Source: Siphonodentalium dalli | Lineage: Eukaryota; Mollusca; Scaphopoda; Gadilida; Siphonodentaliidae | Assembly: GCA_032622095.1 (NCBI GenBank) | Contig: CP136069.1 | Coordinates: 164,108,394-164,172,393, forward strand | DNA length: 64,000 nucleotides | Direction of reading: 5' to 3' | Part shown: piece after piece, positions 34,640-46,958 of the stretch | Layout of the letters: each line of letters starts with the position of its first letter | Numbering within the stretch: position 1 is the first letter of the stretch | Notes under the pieces: model-generated | Database searches by the model: none | The model's input: only the letters and a program-made list of their open reading frames with translations | What the model was told of the DNA's origin: nothing | Made by a program: the position numbers and the translations under genes

Positions 34640-35091
34640 CTAGCATGTGTGTCTGTCATTTGCAGAATGAGGTCCCCAGAGGGTGAATTTAATGACACTA
34701 TCCTGCATAGTGGGCTAGCATCACTAAAATCACCCTCTGGGGACCTCATTCTGCTTAGGCCTCATCTTCTCTGGAAGGTTTCTTTATTATCAAATTTTAC
34801 AGAAACTTCTTCACATAGATTCAATTTCTTTTTTAGTTTAGTTTCTCTATTTCCCCAAATTGGCAGATGACACATTGCATAATCAAGGTTCCCAATGGGT
34901 GTACATCACAATATTCACCATTTGGGATCTTCAGTCTGAGTCTATGTCTCCCATAGCTGATGTGGCCATACATAATGAGGTTCCCAGAGGGTTAATTCAG
35001 TGATGCTAGCCCACTATGCGTGTTGGCGTCACTAAATTCACCCTCTGGGGACCTCATTCTGCAAACGACGGGCACACTAAACTCAGACTTG
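34640..35091. mobile_element. family A MITE (A7) with perfect 8-bp target duplication (CAACCAAT)
   Basis: CAACCAAT lies at 34632-34639 and 35092-35099. Both palindromes and the middle are present. The left terminus is slightly shortened (CTAGCATGTGTGTCTG). The 8-bp duplication supports hAT-type mobilisation for the family. Confidence 0.85.
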
Positions 35092-35118
35092 CAACCAATG
35101 AAGTGGAAATGCTTGTAT

Positions 35119-35382
35119 CGGGGACCAGCCTAGAGGGCGACTTGGGAAGACATTTTCTCCTTGAAATATGCCACTTCTCCCTTCTCAAGAGCTTTCTGAT
35201 GAATGGCAACAAGCCATATTTCCGACTAAATCCTGAAAAGTTACCCATACTTCTGCTGTGGTTAAGAAGTCAATTACTTAGGGCATTGCTGTTATTTCTT
35301 CCTGATAACGGTCCACTTCTGCCTTGTAACCAAACAGGAAGAAGTGACTTCTCCCAATTTTAAAATTTTACATTGGTCCCTG
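35119..35382. mobile_element. hAT-like MITE (relative of 32838-33220), TSD GCTTGTAT
   Basis: It starts CGGGGACCAGCCTAG and ends CATTGGTCCCTG. GCTTGTAT lies at 35111-35118 and 35383-35390. Half of a family B MITE interrupts it. Confidence 0.88.
35187..35293. mobile_element. family B MITE right half (B10), nested in a hAT-like MITE
   Basis: AAGAGCTTTCTGATGAATGG to GGGCATTGCTG. Only one arm remains. It is younger than its host element. Confidence 0.8.
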
Positions 35383-35539
35383 GCTTGTATCATTGCAGCT
35401 CAACCAATGAAGTGGAAATGATCAAGGTGTGATTTATACACTGCAGAGGTGATCACATTAAATTTCAATCACTTCACAACACAAGATGAATGGGTTTGCA
35501 GTGTTAAAAACAAATAATATGGTTTTATCTGGCATGAAA

Positions 35540-35830
35540 ACAGCCATCCATCACTACCACATCAGTGCATGACATAAATATTACATCATCTGTCAGTATC
35601 TATCAATTGCTGTGTGTTTTACAGTGATGCAAATCTTAGATGATCTTGATGTAAAAAAAAAACTTGATTAATGATGTGGCTATAAACCTGAGCTGCTCCT
35701 GGATGCTTCAATGTTAAACATAATGCTATTATATAGAAATGAAGAGCAATAAATGATGACATGTAATGATCTCTTAACTTCTACTTCACAGGGATATCAA
35801 GGTTTATCATGGTTTCAGCTGCTATGACAT
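35540..35830 (+). repeat. outlying unit of the roughly 646-bp family L tandem repeat
   Basis: It shares GATGTGGCTATAAACCTGAG, GCTTCAATGTTAAAC and AAGGTTTATCATGG with the array at 37383-39860. It ends where a family B fragment inserted. Confidence 0.8.
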
Positions 35831-35916
35831 ACAGTAATGCCCTAAGTAATCGACCCTTTAACCACAGCAGAATTATGAGCAACAAGCCATATTTCGACTA
35901 AATCCTGAAAAGTTAC
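35830..35916. mobile_element. family B MITE internal-deletion copy (B11)
   Basis: TACAGTAATGCCCTAAGTAA, then a jump to GCAACAAGCCATATTTCGAC and CCTGAAAAGTTAC. The right terminus is missing. Confidence 0.8.
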
Positions 35917-36225
35917 ATGATACATGAATAAGTTTAACCACTTATTGCTTAGATGACAAACCTGTGCGTAATGAGAAATGAACGGGCTCAGGCCATGTCA
36001 GCCTAATGCACTATACACCTTGTTGACTCAGGCTCAGTCACCATGCAGGCACCCCACATCCTCTGGGAAATGAGAGGCCGATCACTATCAGCAGATGTTT
36101 AATTCATCCCTTCTACCATACCAACTCTATCTAGACTGAATATATGCGTATACACATAACGTGGAGATGATTGGAAAGATATAACATGGAGATGATTGGA
36201 ATGATATATTAAGGGGTTTCCAGTG

Positions 36226-36276
36226 AGAGCTTTCCGATGAATGGCAACAGGCCATATTTCCGACTATATCCTGTCA
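36226..36276. mobile_element. family B MITE arm fragment (B12)
   Basis: GAGAGCTTTCCGATGAATGG to CCGACTATATCCTG only. Confidence 0.75.
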
Positions 36277-37253
36277 TGATTAATCTGGATGTGAATTATG
36301 AGAGTGATTGGGTGAAAAATATTTGACTTATCACATTGGATAGCATGTGTCTACAGAACGGGGTTAATATGTGTGTACGGGGGTTAATAATTTTAGGTAA
36401 ATCAACCAAAGAACATCAATTATACAGATCAGGGGTGTGCCATCATAAACTTTGCCATGAAATATAAACACAATCTGATGGCAAATATTTGAATTATCAA
36501 ATCAGATATCATGTTTATGGTCGCTGGAAGGGGTTAACATTTCCTAAACTATTAAACCGACTGATGTAGGTGAATAGGAGTGATGGGTGAAAATAATTTT
36601 CAAAATCAATACCAAAATCTATACAGAGAAGTACGTGTTTGCAAGATACACTGAGACAAGAACTATGACCTATTTTCTAAACCGATCAACCAATCAATAC
36701 CCAATACCAAAAACTAAACAGGTGAAGGGTGTGTCATCATAAACCTGCATATAAAATATGAACGTTCATGATCAGATAAAAAATACTTGAGTTATTGCAT
36801 CGGATAGCTTGGTCTATGGACAGACGAATGGACAGATGAACAGACGACAGCCACATTATGTGTACCATAGATAGTATGGCAACATATAAAAAGGCTTATG
36901 TTTAAATGAGTATGATATTATTATATGACTATTCTTCCCTAAATACCACTATTGTTTGACGATTTAATCTAAATCGTTGGATCACACTGAGTGAGATTTC
37001 CCTGAATGAAATCAGATCATAATCCTACGGAAATTGCTGAGATGTGCCGAATTAAAGACGACGGACTATTTGTCTGTTTAAAATATAGAGTACGTAACTA
37101 GGTATGATGTGGCTATGTTCGTTTTCGCCCCAGTTGTATCCAGTAAGAAAATGAAAACATCTGTAAATAAATGGTTATTATTGTAAATTGGGCAATATAA
37201 AATAAATGTTTATCACAGCAGTGAATTGATCTGTATCGTCGCATCACGTCTCA
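36277..37253. other. low-copy sequence
   Basis: A short GGACAGACGAATGGACAGAT stretch (about 36818) resembles a degenerate repeat end. No gene was found. Confidence 0.35.
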
Positions 37254-37320
37254 TTGAGGTGGGCAGATTGCCGGATCAAACTCGGCAGCTTGTTTGATCC
37301 GCCAATCTGCCCACCTCAAC
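37254..37320. repeat. inverted repeat with roughly 27-bp arms
   Basis: TTGAGGTGGGCAGATTG with CGGATCAAA returns as TTTGATCCG with CCAATCTGCCCACCTCAA around an 11-13-nt loop. It is GC-richer than its surroundings. No second copy was seen. Confidence 0.85.
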
Positions 37321-37382
37321 TCGACAGGATACAACAGGGATCAACACACTTGATGATAATATGTATTTATAGCATTAACACA

Positions 37383-39860
37383 TCAATCCATCATGGCCAA
37401 ATCAGCACATGACATGAATATTACATCATCTGTCAGTACCTATCAATTGCATTGTGTTTTATGGTGATACAAATCTTAGAAGAACTTGATGTAAAAATAA
37501 AAAAGAACTGTGGCTATAAACCTGAGCTGCTACCGGATGCTTCAATGTTAAACATAATGCTATTATATAGTAATGAAGAGCAATAAGTGATAACACATAC
37601 TGATCTCTCAAAATTTCCTTCACCGGGATAACAAGGTTTATCATGGTATCAGCTGCTAGAACATATCAAGACAGTAAGTTTTATTCTAGGAATAAAGAGC
37701 TCACAGAGAAGAGGGTAAATCACTTTACCACATGTAGAAGCTATGGACTGACAACCAAAGTCTCTAAAGTTATTGACGGCCCGTGACAGCGTATGACAGT
37801 CTAATGTACTTTGCAGATTTAGGTTCAGCCACCAAGCATGGATCAGCATGCTCCTGTGAAAACAAGCATTTTGCTTGAACTAGTATAGCATGATAGCATG
37901 AACACATCCATCGTGATCACATCAGTGCATGACATCTATATTGCATTATCTGTCAGCATCAATCAATTTCTGTGTGTATTACAGCGATGCAAATCTTAGT
38001 TGATCCTGATGTAAAAAAAACTTGAGAGTAATGATGTGGCTATAAACCTGAGCTGCTCCGGGATGCTTCAATGTTAAACGTACTGCTATTATATAGTAAT
38101 GAAGAGCAATAAATGATGACATGTAAAGATCTCTCAACATTTCCTTCAGGGGGATAACAAGGTTTATCATGGTTTCGGATGCTAGGACAAATCAGGACGC
38201 TGTCAGTTTTATTCGAGGAATGAAGAGATCACAGAGCAGAGGGGAAATCACTTTGCCATATGTAGAAGCTAGCTACTGACACCCCCCCCCCCCCCCCCAA
38301 CCCGACCCCATTTAATACCTATCTGAAATACTTGCCAGATACATTAATCAGATTAACCTCTTTTTGCTTCGGCCTCAAACCTCTCTAACATGTTTAGAGA
38401 TAAACCAGTCTCCTAAGTTATTGACAGCCCATGACAGCGTATGACAGTCTAATGTACTATGCTGATTTAGGTTCAGCCACCAAGCACAGGTCCGCATTCT
38501 CTGTGAAAACAAGCCTTTTACTTGAATGAGTATAGCATAATACCATGAACACATCCATCCTGATCGCATCAGTGAATGACATCAATATTACATCATCTGT
38601 CAGTATCTATCAATTTCTGTGTGTATTATAGCAATGCAAATCTTAGTTGATCCTGATGTAAAAAAAACTTGAGAGTAATGATGTGGCTATAAACCTGAGC
38701 TGCTCCGGGATGCTTCAATGTTAAACGTACTGCTATTATATAGTAATGAAGAGCAATAAATGATGACATGTAAAGATCTCTCAACATTTCCTTCAGGGGG
38801 ATAACAAGGTTTATCATGGTTTCGGATGCTAGGACAAATCAGGACGCTGTCAGTTTTATTCGAGGAATGAAGAGATCACGGAGCAGAGGGGAAATCACTT
38901 TGCCATATGTAGAAGCTAGCTACTGACACCCCCCCCCCCCCCCCAACCCGACCCCATTTAATACCTATCTGAAATACTTGCCAGATACATTAATCAGATT
39001 AACCTCTTTTTGCTTCCGCCTCAAACCTCTCTAACATGTTTAGAGATAAACCAGTCTCCTAAGTTATTGAAGGCCCATAACAGCGTATGACAGTCTAATG
39101 TACTATGCTGATTTAGGTTCAGCCACCAAGCACAGGTCCGCATTCTCTGTGAAAACAAGCCTTTTACTTGAATGAGTATAGCATAATACCATGAACACAT
39201 CCATCCTGATCGCATCAGTGAATGACATCAATATTACATCATCTGTCAGTATCTATCAATTGCTGTGTGTATTATAGCGATGCAAATCTTAGTTGATCCT
39301 GATGTAAAAAAAACTTGAGTGTAATGATGTGGCTATAAACCTGAGCTGCTCCGGGATGCTTCAATGTTAAACGTACTGCTATTATATAGTAATGAAGAGC
39401 AATAAATGATGACATGTAAAGATCTCTCAACATTTCCTTCAGGGGATAACAAGGTTTATCATGGTTTTGTATGCTAGGACATATCAAGACGTTGTGAGTT
39501 TATTTGAGGAATGAAGAGCTCACAGAGCAGAGGGAAAATCACTTTACCACATGTAGAAGCTATTGACCGACACCGACACCCCCCCCCCCCCTTTTGCTTG
39601 AATGAGTGAGTATACCATGCTAGCATGAACACATCCATCATGACTGCATCAGTGAATATGACGTGGCTAATGATGTGGCTACAAATCTGAGCTGCTACCA
39701 GATGCTTCAATGTTAAATATAATGCTACCAGTATTTAATATATAGTAATGAAGAGCAAAAGATAATGACATGTAAAGATCTCTCAGCATTTCCTTCAGGG
39801 GGATAACAAGGTTTATCATGGTGTCGGATGCTAAGACATATCAGGACGCTGTCCGTTTTA
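37383..39860 (+). repeat. family L tandem repeat, about 646-bp unit, about 4 copies
   Basis: Landmarks such as GATGCAAATCTTAGTTGATC recur at about 37990, 38636 and 39282 (offset 646-647). Two neighbouring units (37905-39215) are nearly identical, while the outer ones are diverged and deleted, as expected for unequal exchange. Poly-C runs of 10-18 sit at 38281, about 38930 and about 39581. Frames inside are short and repeat with the unit. Nothing suggests a protein. Confidence 0.85.
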
Positions 39861-40027
39861 TTCTCTTATATATGCGAGTCTCCCATAAGGTCAAGGTACA
39901 TATTGTTAGAACTTGAATGCAAGGATTTCAAGTTTATTTGTCTAAATTACGAAATTTCATACTCCTACCAGGTCGCCACATGTGATGTGCCCAAATTACA
40001 CTAATATGAGGTCTGAGCCTTTAATAC

Positions 40028-40235
40028 ACACTCACATATACACATGTACTACATCTGCCACACGAGCAAAAACATAAAGATGTACTACACCCGCCACACA
40101 AGCAAAAACATTGATGTATACACCTAACACATGAGCAAAAACATACACATGTACTACTAATGCTACTACACCTACCACACCAGCAAAACCATATACATGT
40201 ACTAAACCTACCATACCAGCAAAAACATACATCAA
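40028..40235. repeat. degenerate minisatellite, roughly 40-60 bp units
   Basis: ACATGTACTAC and AGCAAAAACATA alternate with CCTACCACA-type text. The minus-strand frame through it is a by-product of the repeat. Confidence 0.7.
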
Positions 40236-40793
40236 ATTCGAACTAAAGTAGCTATGGCGTTGCTCATTAGGAATAACTCATTGACATCATGGCATCAATT
40301 ACTATCACAACAGTAAGTCGTCACCAGGCGATCCCCACATTGATAAACAGCGATAGAAACTAAGTAACACAAATGAGAAAACACTGCCGATCAATGATCC
40401 ATCTTAACGTAGATACTGTAGTCAACTACATGAGACTTTGTTGAGCTTAAATCCCGATAGGGGGATAGGAGTGGTTGAACGATCACACAAAAAAAATCAT
40501 ACGACAGTACATTATCATGAACTCACGATTTATTAACCTACCGTTTAGGAATGAATAATAGCCAAAAAGATTAAAGTGTATAATATCACATTTCCGAAAG
40601 ATGACACCTTCATTGATGCAGAGCGTCCATTCCTGATACCGCGACAGCACCGGTAGTCATCGAGCGACAATATCAGCTCTTCTGTAAGGCTGACAGGAAG
40701 TATTGATTTATAATATTCTACCATGCTACGAGGGAAAGTGTGATTGATGGAAACGAGCCCAAAAAAATGGATTGACAAGCTGCTCTGACTGAA
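40236..40793. other. low-copy sequence
   Basis: A 107-codon minus-strand frame (40545-40868) runs into MITE A8, so it is not a gene. Nothing else is recognised. Confidence 0.4.
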
Positions 40794-41377
40794 CAATCTG
40801 AACTTAGTGTGTCTGACATTTACAGAGTGAGTTCCCCAGAGGGTGAATTTAGTCATACTACCCCGCACAGTAGGTTATCATCACCAAATTCACTCTCCAG
40901 GGACCTCATTCTGCTTACCGGTAGGACTCATCTTCTGAGAAGTATCTATAGTCTCAATTTAACATTGTTTTTAGTTACTTTATCCCAGAATGAGGTCCCT
41001 AGAGGGTGAATTTAGTGATGCTATCCCGCACAGCAGGCTAGCAGATCACCCTCTGGGGACCTCATTCTACTTAGGTATCATCTTCTGGGATGTATCTATA
41101 GTCTCAAATTAACATTGTTTTTAGTTACTTTTTTCCTTCTGGGAAGTTTCTATATCCCCTAATTTGCTGAAGATAAAATGCATAATCGAGGTGACTAATG
41201 AGTGAACATCAACTTCAACTGGGGAACTTCTAATCTATTAGCAGTTGAGGCCTAAGCAGAATGAGGTCCCCAAAGGGTGAATTTGGTGATGCTAGCCAGC
41301 TATGTGGGATATTGTCACTAAACTCACCCTCTGGGAACCTCATTCTGCAAATGACAGACACACTAAACTCAGACTTG
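40794..41377. mobile_element. family A MITE (A8), extended form, TSD TGACTGAA/TGACTAAA
   Basis: Flanks TGACTGAA (40786-40793) and TGACTAAA (41378-41385) match at 7 of 8. The first palindrome plus part of the middle is duplicated (about 40830-40980 and about 40985-41150), making it longer than other copies. Confidence 0.85.
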
Positions 41378-41455
41378 TGACTAAACAATAAGGTTTACTG
41401 GCATATTATGAAACAGCCCAAAGTGTATTGTCATGTCCGACGTATTCAGTTGGCA

Positions 41456-41673
41456 TACTGTAATGCTCTAAATAATCGACTCCTTAACCACAGCAGAATT
41501 ATGGTTAACTTTTCAGGATTTAGTCGGAAATATGGCTTGTTGCCATTCATCGGAAAGCTCTCGGGGAGAGCTTTCCAATGAATGGCAACAAGCCATATTT
41601 CCGACTAAATCATGAAAAGTTACCCATAATTCTGCTGTGGATAAGGAGTCGATTATTTAGAGTATACACAGTA
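41456..41673. mobile_element. family B foldback MITE (B13)
   Basis: Both arms are complete, meeting at GCTCTCGGGGAGAGC. The terminal bases have decayed (TACTGTAATGCTC and AGAGTATACACAG). Confidence 0.85.
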
Positions 41674-42285
41674 ACTGCGATACGAGCTTCAGCTTATTGA
41701 GGTTTATTATGGTGGATCAGACGCATGTTAACAATAATCACACGCTATACAAAGTGGCTGATGTCATTTAATAAGGAAGTATTAGTGTCCATATAGGATT
41801 TTATTCAAGTGGGTGGGTCTCATTCAAGAGGTGATGGCTGGCTACTGGATTTAATGTTTTAGCCCTGCGTGTCAATGAGGATGGGGGATGAACATACTAC
41901 CATCTCAGTCCTATTATCTTTTTATGGAATGGCTACTGGATTTAAGGTTCATTTAGTCCAGTTTATTCTGTGTGTAAATTAAGCTGTAAATGTACACTTT
42001 AATTTGCTTTCTAAATTTTGTTAAAGGTACACAATCTGATTTGATGGTCCCTGTATCATCAGGTTACAACAACAACAATATTTTTTCAAAAGACTATTTA
42101 GTTATCAGAATCGATTAATTACCAAAAAATAATGCTAACCACTGTCAACTCCAGTATAAAATTTTCCAAGTTATATATCAACATTTTGTATCCATTTGGT
42201 GTCAAGAGTATGATGGTTATTGACGGCTCGTCAAATATATGCTAGGCCGCCAAATATTCCAGGTGGTGGAAAAATACCAGAATTC
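41674..42285. other. low-copy sequence
   Basis: TTTAATTTGCTTTCTAAATT at about 42000 also occurs at about 44152, on the far side of element H1. Nothing else was seen. Confidence 0.4.
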
Positions 42286-44034
42286 AATGAAAGTGTCAAT
42301 GACACTGTAGCTCAACTTGGAAAGGGAATAATTTCATGTGTTACAGCCAATGGAGCAATTAGGAATGCGGAAAGTTAAAATTACCAACATGAAGAGATAT
42401 CTATAAAGTAAAATCCAAGATGGTTGCTGGCAGTTATGTTTCCAATGAATTTCATAAACAAATGATAGCTTCCATCTAGTAGATCAATATCAAGATTAAT
42501 ATGAAGTTTCGTGATGATCGGATAAGGGAAGTGTAAAATCCAAGATGGCTGCCAGCAGACATGTTTTATGGCCGATTGACCCTAAAATGACCCATTACCC
42601 ATCTACATGTCAATGTTAACAGCCATGACAAATTTCATGATGATCTGACCAAAGGTACGACCTCTAGCACGTGCCACAAGATTTAGTCATGCAAAGAATA
42701 AAATCCAAGATGGCTGCCAGCAGCCATGTTTTATGACCGAATTATCCAAAAATGAAACATTCCCATCTACATGTCAATATTAATATCCACGACAAATTTC
42801 TTGATGATCAGACGAAAACTCTGGTCTGTAGCCCGTGCTAATGGACTGAATTTTGAAATCCAAGATGGCCACTGGCAGCCATGTTTTTTTGCCGAATGAC
42901 GCTAAAATGACTCATTCCCATCTACATGTCAATGTCAACAGCCATGACAAATTTCATGATGATCTGACCAAAGCTATGACTTGTAGCCCGTGCAGAAGGA
43001 TTTACTCATGCAAAGAGTAAAATCCAAGATGGCTGCCAGTGGCAATGTTTTATGGCCAAATTACCCAAAATAACTCGTTCCCATCTACATATCAATGTTA
43101 ACACCCATGACAAATTTCATGATGATCCGACCAAAGGTACAGCCTGTAGCCCATGCCAAAGGATTACATCATGCAAATAGTAAAATCCAAGATGGCTGCC
43201 GGCGGCCATGTTTTATGGCCGATTGACCCCAAAATGACTCGTTCCCATCTACATGTCAATATTAACATAATTTACAAATTTCATGATGATCAGACAAACA
43301 GTACGGCCTGTACGTATACGCGTAGCCCGTGCTAATGGATTGAATTTTGAAATTCAAGATGGCTGCTGGCAGCCATGTTTTTTTTGCTGAATGACCCCAA
43401 AATGGCTCGTTCCCATTTACATGGCAAATGTCAACAGCCATGACAAATTTCATAATGATCCGACCAAAGGTACGACCTGTAGCCCGTGCCAAAGGAGTTA
43501 GTCATGCAAAGAGTAAAATCCAAGATGGCTGCTGACGGCCATGTTTTTTTGCCGAAAGACCTCAAAATGACTCGTTCCCATCTACATGTCATTGTTAACA
43601 TCCGTGACAAATGTCATGATGATATGGCCAAAGGTACAATCTGTAGCCCGTGCCAAAGGATTTAGTCTTGCAAAGAGTAAAATCCAAGATGGCTGCTGGT
43701 GGCTATGTTTTTTGGCCGAATGACCCCAAAATGACTCGTTCCCATCTACATGTCAATATTAACATCCATGACAAATTTCATGTTGATCAGACAAACAATG
43801 GATGGATTGAATGGATTGAATTTTGAAATCCAAGACGGCCACTGGCGACCATTTTTTTTGCCAAATGACCCCAAAATGACTCGTTCCCATCTACATGTCA
43901 TAATGATCTGACCAAAGGTATGACCTGTAGCACGTGCTAAAGTAAATTGTTGACAGACGCGCACACACACACACACAAGGACGATGGATACCAAGCCATG
44001 GCAATAGCTCAAATTTTAAAGTAAAGTTGAGCTA
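42286..44034 (+). mobile_element. family H element copy 1 with internal tandem repeats
   Basis: It begins AATGAAAGTGTCAATGACAC then TAGCTCAACTTGG, and ends CAATAGCTCAAATTTTAAAG then TAAAGTTGAGCTA, so inverted TAGCTCAACTT/AAGTTGAGCTA ends are present. Between them are about 9 units of roughly 165 bp (CAAGATGGCTGC, GCCATGTTTT, TGACCCCAAAATGACTCGTT, CATCTACATGTCAAT). There is an (AC)n stretch before the right end. Non-coding. TA at each end would suit Tc1/mariner-like mobilisation, but this is uncertain. Confidence 0.7.
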
Positions 44035-44203
44035 AAAATCAATATCTGTTAACTCTCAGCTTTGATGGGAGGGTTCCGACTCGAATAAAATATTTTTTAC
44101 CCCCAAAGCCAAAGAAATCTTAATTTAGGAGTGTTAATTTGGATTATGTATCTTTAATTTGCTTTCTAAATTTTGTTAAATTACAGGGACTAGATTATGT
44201 CAT

Positions 44204-44232
44204 GAATCTCTACTCTGGCTAACACCCGTAGA
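44204..44232. repeat. isolated unit of the 39-bp minisatellite
   Basis: CATGAATCTCTACTCTGGCT, related to the array at 27950-28245. Confidence 0.65.
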
Positions 44233-44259
44233 GATCATATTCCCCCAGTACAAAACCTT

Positions 44260-44638
44260 GGAACTTTTTGAAATTTTGACAGGGAACCTTATAAAAGTCA
44301 GAAAAATAACACGGGGAATATATTCCTTAGTTATTATCTGTTCTTAATAATGTACTTCACTGCAGACGAAGGTCAGAACTCAAAATATCACGATTTTAGT
44401 GAATTTGTGAGCAATTTTGCTTTGCGTTGCTTACACTTATGGAATTTATCCTGTGTAATTAATTCGGTGTTTATTGCGATATCGGCTCACAAAAGTGAGA
44501 GAAAAACATGCAATATTGAGTTGGGAAATTCACCTACAGTGAAGTACAATATTAAGGAACAGATAACAACTAAGAAATATATTCCCCGTGTTATTTTTTC
44601 AACTTTATAAGGTTCCCTGTCAAAACTTAAAAAAGTTT
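44260..44638. mobile_element. long terminal-inverted-repeat element, about 380 bp
   Basis: The left arm (44260-44345: AACTTTTTG, TTTTGACAGGGAACCTTATA, AATAACACGGGGAATATATT, TTATCTGTTCTTAA) returns as its complement at 44553-44638. The arms are about 85 bp with several mismatches. The centre contains an 86-codon frame (44350-44610) that extends into the right arm and is not recognised. No clear target duplication. Confidence 0.8.
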
Positions 44639-44640
44639 GA

Positions 44641-44833
44641 TTAACCCTTTCAGTGCCAGGTCTGATTTTGTATCAACAGATATACCCTGTGCCAATGCAT
44701 TCTCTTATATATGTGAGTCGACCATAGGTCGCCTCGCATATATAAGAGAATGCATTGGCCTAACAATTGTTCATCATTTGTTATTATTTTTTACAATTTT
44801 TACAATTTTAATAATTTTTCTTATATTCTTTAA
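44641..44833 (+). mobile_element. chimeric D/C miniature (copy 1)
   Basis: It starts with the family D end (TTAACCCTTTCAGTGCCAGG, TGTATCAACAGATATACCCT) but then carries one family C palindrome (GCCAATGCATTCTCTTATAT) and a T-rich spacer ending TTCTTTAAC. The right D end is lacking. 48078-48262 is its inverse partner. Confidence 0.7.
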
Positions 44834-45261
44834 CTCTTTCAGTATTTTGTAGGTTTAGTGCCAGGGAATATTACGTTTTTCATGGGCATCAAAATTATTA
44901 CTATGAATACTTCATGGCATGATCTATACAGGGACTAGCAGTTAAAATGTGCATAAAGTCTGTAAAACACTAATAAGAACATGGAGAAATAAATCAACTT
45001 CGATCTTACTAGTAGTAGTATATAAATTATTGATAAATCTCCAGTAACAAAATTTTGAGCATTGCAGCCATTGTTATGTAAACAAACCTATTACAGTGAT
45101 TTCCCAACACAAATCGCTAATCATGTAGTGAGTTAAATATTTTCAATGCTTTGACCTTTTCCAATGTTTACCGTCAAGTTTTCATAAAATTTGGGTATCT
45201 TATTGGACTTTGATCATAATTCCACTGTAACATAATGTTTCCGTAACAATGGTTTTGACAT
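44834..45261. other. low-copy sequence
   Basis: Nothing recognised. Confidence 0.35.
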
Positions 45262-45340
45262 CAAGTCTGAATTTAGTGTGTCTGACATTTTCAGGATGAG
45301 GTCACCAGAGGGTAACTTTAGTGACACTATCCCGCATGTG
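45262..45340. mobile_element. family A MITE terminal fragment (A9)
   Basis: CAAGTCTGAATTTAGTGTGT to ACTATCCCGCATG, then the family H-like element begins. Confidence 0.7.
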
Positions 45341-45354
45341 CTGATGGATTCACA

Positions 45355-46195
45355 TATAAAATCAAAGATGGCTGCTGGCAGTCATGTTTTTGTTTTGTGG
45401 ATTTCGGATTTGTGGATTTCGGAAAAAAAGAGAGGCTCCTATCAAGAGGTCACCCCGAAGATTCATATGAAGTTTGTTGACGATTGGATGAGAAATGTGA
45501 CCTGTAAGGCATGCTATTAAAGGATTGAGTCAACCAAAGAGTAAAATCCAAGATGGCTAATGGCAGCCACGTTTTTTAACAAAATTCGGGAAAAATGGTT
45601 AGCACCCATCTAGAGGTCACCCCGAGGATCCATATGAAGATTGGTGACGATTGGATGAGGGATATGCTTAGTAGGGTGTGCTAAAGGAATAATGATGCAA
45701 AGAGTAAAAGCCGGCTGCCATGTTTAACATCGAAAATCATTTGATAGCTCCCATCTAGGGGTGATCCTAGACTCATGTACCAAGTATCGATAAAATCGGT
45801 CAAAAATAGACAAACTAAGTCCCATAACTCTCTAATAAAAGATTGGACAAACCTGGTTTTCAAACTTGATTGAGATATTGTTGCAACAGATCCATATACC
45901 AAATATGAATGAAATCAGTCAAAGTTTGTTTGAGTTATCATGCTAACGGTTGTGAACGATCAAAATCACTAAAAATAGACAAATTAAGTCCCATAACTCT
46001 TGTATAAAAGACTGGACAAACCTGGTTTTCGAACTCTTTTGAGATATTGTTGCAACAGACCCATATCCCAAATATGAATGAAATCAGTTGATGTTTGTTT
46101 GAGTTATCACACTAACGGTCTCGCTCCCGTCTGGACGCCCACCAACCGACCTAGCCAAACCGTAAGTAGAGTTTTAAAAAAAAAACTTGACTTAA
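45355..46195 (+). repeat. diverged family H-like element with a 167-bp internal duplication
   Basis: Three units carry AAGATGGCT...CATGTTT. Then AAAAATAGACAAACTAAGTC (45805) is repeated at 45972 together with about 165 bp (GGACAAACCTGGTTTTC, GAGATATTGTTGCAACAGA). The end, AAAAACTTGACTTAAA, matches the end of 15085-16410. Confidence 0.65.
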
Positions 46196-46940
46196 AATTG
46201 GTGTCGCTGTAACTGCGTTACAAGACAAACTGAATGGTGTGCAATATCAGTAACAATAGTGACATCACCAGGCAGAATTAAGCACGTGGCTTTTAGCCAT
46301 GTACACTTTGTTATCTTTCAGTACAAGGCATAACTATATTAAACTATTTTTGTCTCCTTGAAAAGTATTTTTTTTCATAAAATGGTCTACTAGTTGTCAA
46401 CTTTGACAAACAAAATAAAAAATATTTCATTTACCATTCACTGTTGGTTTTATTTAGTGGGAGATAAACAAGTGACAGGCATTAATCTGTGGATCAGGCT
46501 GAGAATGTGTCAAGAGGGGTAATATGTGCTAGAGGAAAAGGGCCCTAAATGTGACCCCCTACTCCTACAGAAACCCTGCCAGAGTGCACAACCACCTTGG
46601 CATATGACCAGCATGAACCAAATACAGTGCAAAAAATTTGAAGGGAACAATCGGTTCATTCGCATGCGTCAAAAGTCACGCGAACAATGAATGGGTTAAC
46701 AAGACTGAGTTGGCCAAACAATCTCACCTGTGTACTACTTGTAATGCATGGACATCATCAATTATTTAAATATTAGGGGATTGGCTGTCAGATATTCATG
46801 ACATAATTCAATGATGTCATCGACTCATCACTATCCATATGGGCAATTAATTGTGCCCTCCCGATCCAACTAACGACATAACTCTAAATTTATCATAGTA
46901 CACCATGCTATGATTACAGGTAATATATCGCGTTTATGAC
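46196..46940. other. low-copy sequence, possibly degraded LINE upstream part
   Basis: No recognisable coding text until about 46950. Position directly 5' of a LINE remnant is the only hint. Confidence 0.3.
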
Positions 46941-46958
46941 CCTTAGAAAGCATGCTAT

